From the NCBI GenBank assembly GCA_009869945.1, contig WIXG01000009.1:124001-188000 (forward strand): a stretch of DNA of 64,000 bases. The letters run 5' to 3'. Positions 62,311 to 64,000 of the stretch are shown in pieces (within the stretch, counting starts at the first letter, position 1; each line of letters begins with the position of its first letter). The notes below the pieces were generated by a model. That model was not told the DNA's origin and did not search any database. It worked only from the letters and a program-made list of their open reading frames with translations. The translations under genes and the position numbers were made by a program. The stretch comes from Mesaphorura yosii (taxonomy: Eukaryota; Arthropoda; Collembola; Poduromorpha; Tullbergiidae).

Positions 62311-64000
62311 CAATCAGTAACCACAGAGGGTTGTGGTTGGTGGCTTTCATTTTTCTGCAGCCTAGCATCCTTGCCCGAGGAACCACACCCGGCCGAAGGC
62401 CGGCTAGCTCTGCTAGTCTCAATTAAAGCACGTTCACCGCTTGCTCAGGTTGCCGGTAAGAGTTCCCCATTTTACGGAGGGTTCAGAGTGGCAAGTCAAA
62501 TATTAATTGTCTGAAATCTCGATGTGGGCAAATTCTATTGGATCTCGAAACTTTCGAAGTGCTTTTGATGAAAGCTTAAATTGGGTTAATAATCAAAGAA
62601 CGATGTGCTAGCTAGATTTTGCGTCGCGGAATTGTAATTGGTGCCATTTCGCCATTTCAGGATGGACGAGCGATTGTAATTTTCTGCTCTTCATTTCTCA
62701 ACAGTACAGTGCTCACGTCAAACCAATCCATCCACTGCTTATAATCAGAGACACGAACGCTTCATGCTTATGCTGATACTTCAGTTTCGAGTAGCGAATT
62801 ATTGAATTATGAATGAGAATCTATTCATGCTTTCACCGATACTTCAGAAGCTTCCCTTTCGCTGCACGGCACTGCACGTCAGACTGTTTTCTGTTCTGCT
62901 GGTGCAACTTTTACCTGTCAAAGTACGACACGCACGCAGCCATGCAGGCACGAAAGCCTGGTGAATGCGTTCTTCGCTCTTATTCACATTTGGATTTCGA
63001 AATGAGAACTCATCGTCAGAAAACCAAGCCCATATCCGTGTTTGTGAATGCAGCTCAAAAACAAGAAGGCAGGCAGCCACGACCACATAACTAATACATA
63101 AGAGTCGAATTTACGAAATGATATTGTTCATTTTCCGTCCGATATTGCACAAGTACAAGTTTTCGATGGACAAGAGTAAGAGAATATCGAAGTAAGCGCG
63201 GCGATGGTGAATGAGTTTGTGTATTCATTCAGCGCAGGTTGCATGACAAAGACGAACGGCGACCCTACCCATGCCCGTACCCATGTTCATACAAAAAAGA
63301 GGCTCTCAGACTTGTAAATTGTACTCGGAGAAATCGAACTTTCGAACATTCACCACGCGCCAGGCGCCACACGCACATGCATGAGAGAGAAGCAGAAGCA
63401 AAGAAGAAGGTAAACGATTAGTGAATAATTGATTGAACTTTCCGGTCTTTTCTTGTATACTCGTACTCTTGCTCGATACGTACATACAGTGTGAGTGAGT
63501 GTGTAGTGGATGACGAGGAAAATAATGTCGGTATTTGGTCGAGGAAATAATAACAGTAATAATATGAGTATGAACTCTCTTGCCTTGCCTTGCCTAAATA
63601 CGTAACGCTATTAATAAGTTGTTCAGTTCTTATGACAGACAGCTGAAGCCTGCCTGCTCTTTCCTTTTGCCATATCCATAGCATAGGCGAGGCGAGTTCT
63701 TACACTTTCTCCATTCCCATTGTGCCTGCCGTTCCGTGCCCACGCTGCCGCTGCTACTGCCGTTGCTGTCTGCTGTCATGTTCAATTTCAAATTTACTCA
63801 ATTATACTCATAGTATTATTACATCAGGATCAGAATAGAATAAAATTTTCCTGGAGCAGCTCAAAAGTTCATAAATTCTGTTGGGAAACTTTTATTCTTA
63901 TTCTCTGGTCAGTCGGCATGCGTAGGCCGTAGGCTTAAGTCTACCTTTACCTGCCCTTTGCCAAAATATTTTGCACGAATCAGAATCAAGACTTTCTCAT
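62311..64000. other. Right-end stretch without a supported gene
   Basis: Contains the GC-rich hairpin at 62389-62403 and a short CTTGC-type pentamer run near 63578-63594. Open frames here have no splice or family support. Confidence 0.4.
62389..62403. repeat. Perfect GC-rich inverted repeat (hairpin)
   Basis: CCGGCCGAAGGCCGG, a 6-bp all-GC stem with a GAA loop, followed at once by a second small palindromic patch (CTAGCTCTGCTAG). It stands out in an AT-rich setting. Confidence 0.6.

Overview
This window is nuclear DNA from an animal, most likely an arthropod or another ecdysozoan. The protein-coding genes are split by mostly short GT-AG introns, AATAAA poly(A) signals follow several of them, there is a eukaryotic tRNA-Ser with internal A and B boxes, and the conserved genes are animal PIKfyve/Fab1, roadblock dynein light chain, a tetraspanin and a CELF/Bruno RNA-binding protein. 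All exon models were joined by eye and checked for reading-phase consistency. Species cannot be told from the sequence.

Layout. 333-7639 (+): a complete 16-exon PIKfyve/Fab1 lipid kinase, 2055 aa, with a poly(A) signal at 7759. 7942-8416 (-): a small glycine-rich secreted protein, tail-to-tail with PIKfyve. 9318-9967 (-): a second small secreted protein with Pro/Val/Arg repeats; both secreted genes have a tiny first exon that stops inside the signal peptide. 13521-14080 (+): roadblock/LC7 dynein light chain, whose first coding exon is only the ATG. 14668-14829 (-): a convincing last coding exon of an unrecognised gene. 14830-27240 is a large gene-poor stretch. 27241-28768 (-): a six-exon tetraspanin-type membrane protein with an in-frame TGA exactly at an exon end and one hydrophobic segment too many. 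32921-47087 (-): thirteen exons of a CELF/Bruno RNA-binding protein (three RRMs), covering all but the extreme N-terminus. Nested on the opposite strand at 45219-45506 is a candidate two-exon micro-gene (64 aa). 48086-48166 (+): tRNA-Ser(CGA). 48167-61730 is again gene-poor. 61612-62420 is an odd block: a region open on both strands, a degenerate tandem repeat and a perfect GC-rich hairpin, perhaps a decayed gene or mobile element.

The genes do not form a pathway. PIKfyve (endosomal lipid signalling), roadblock (dynein transport) and the tetraspanin (membrane organisation) are separate housekeeping or cell-biology genes; CELF is a splicing and translation regulator. No bacterial-type operon, CRISPR array or intact mobile element was seen. 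The most interesting items are the tetraspanin TGA/splice-junction coincidence, the nested micro-gene, the twin secreted genes and the 61.6-62.4 kb block.
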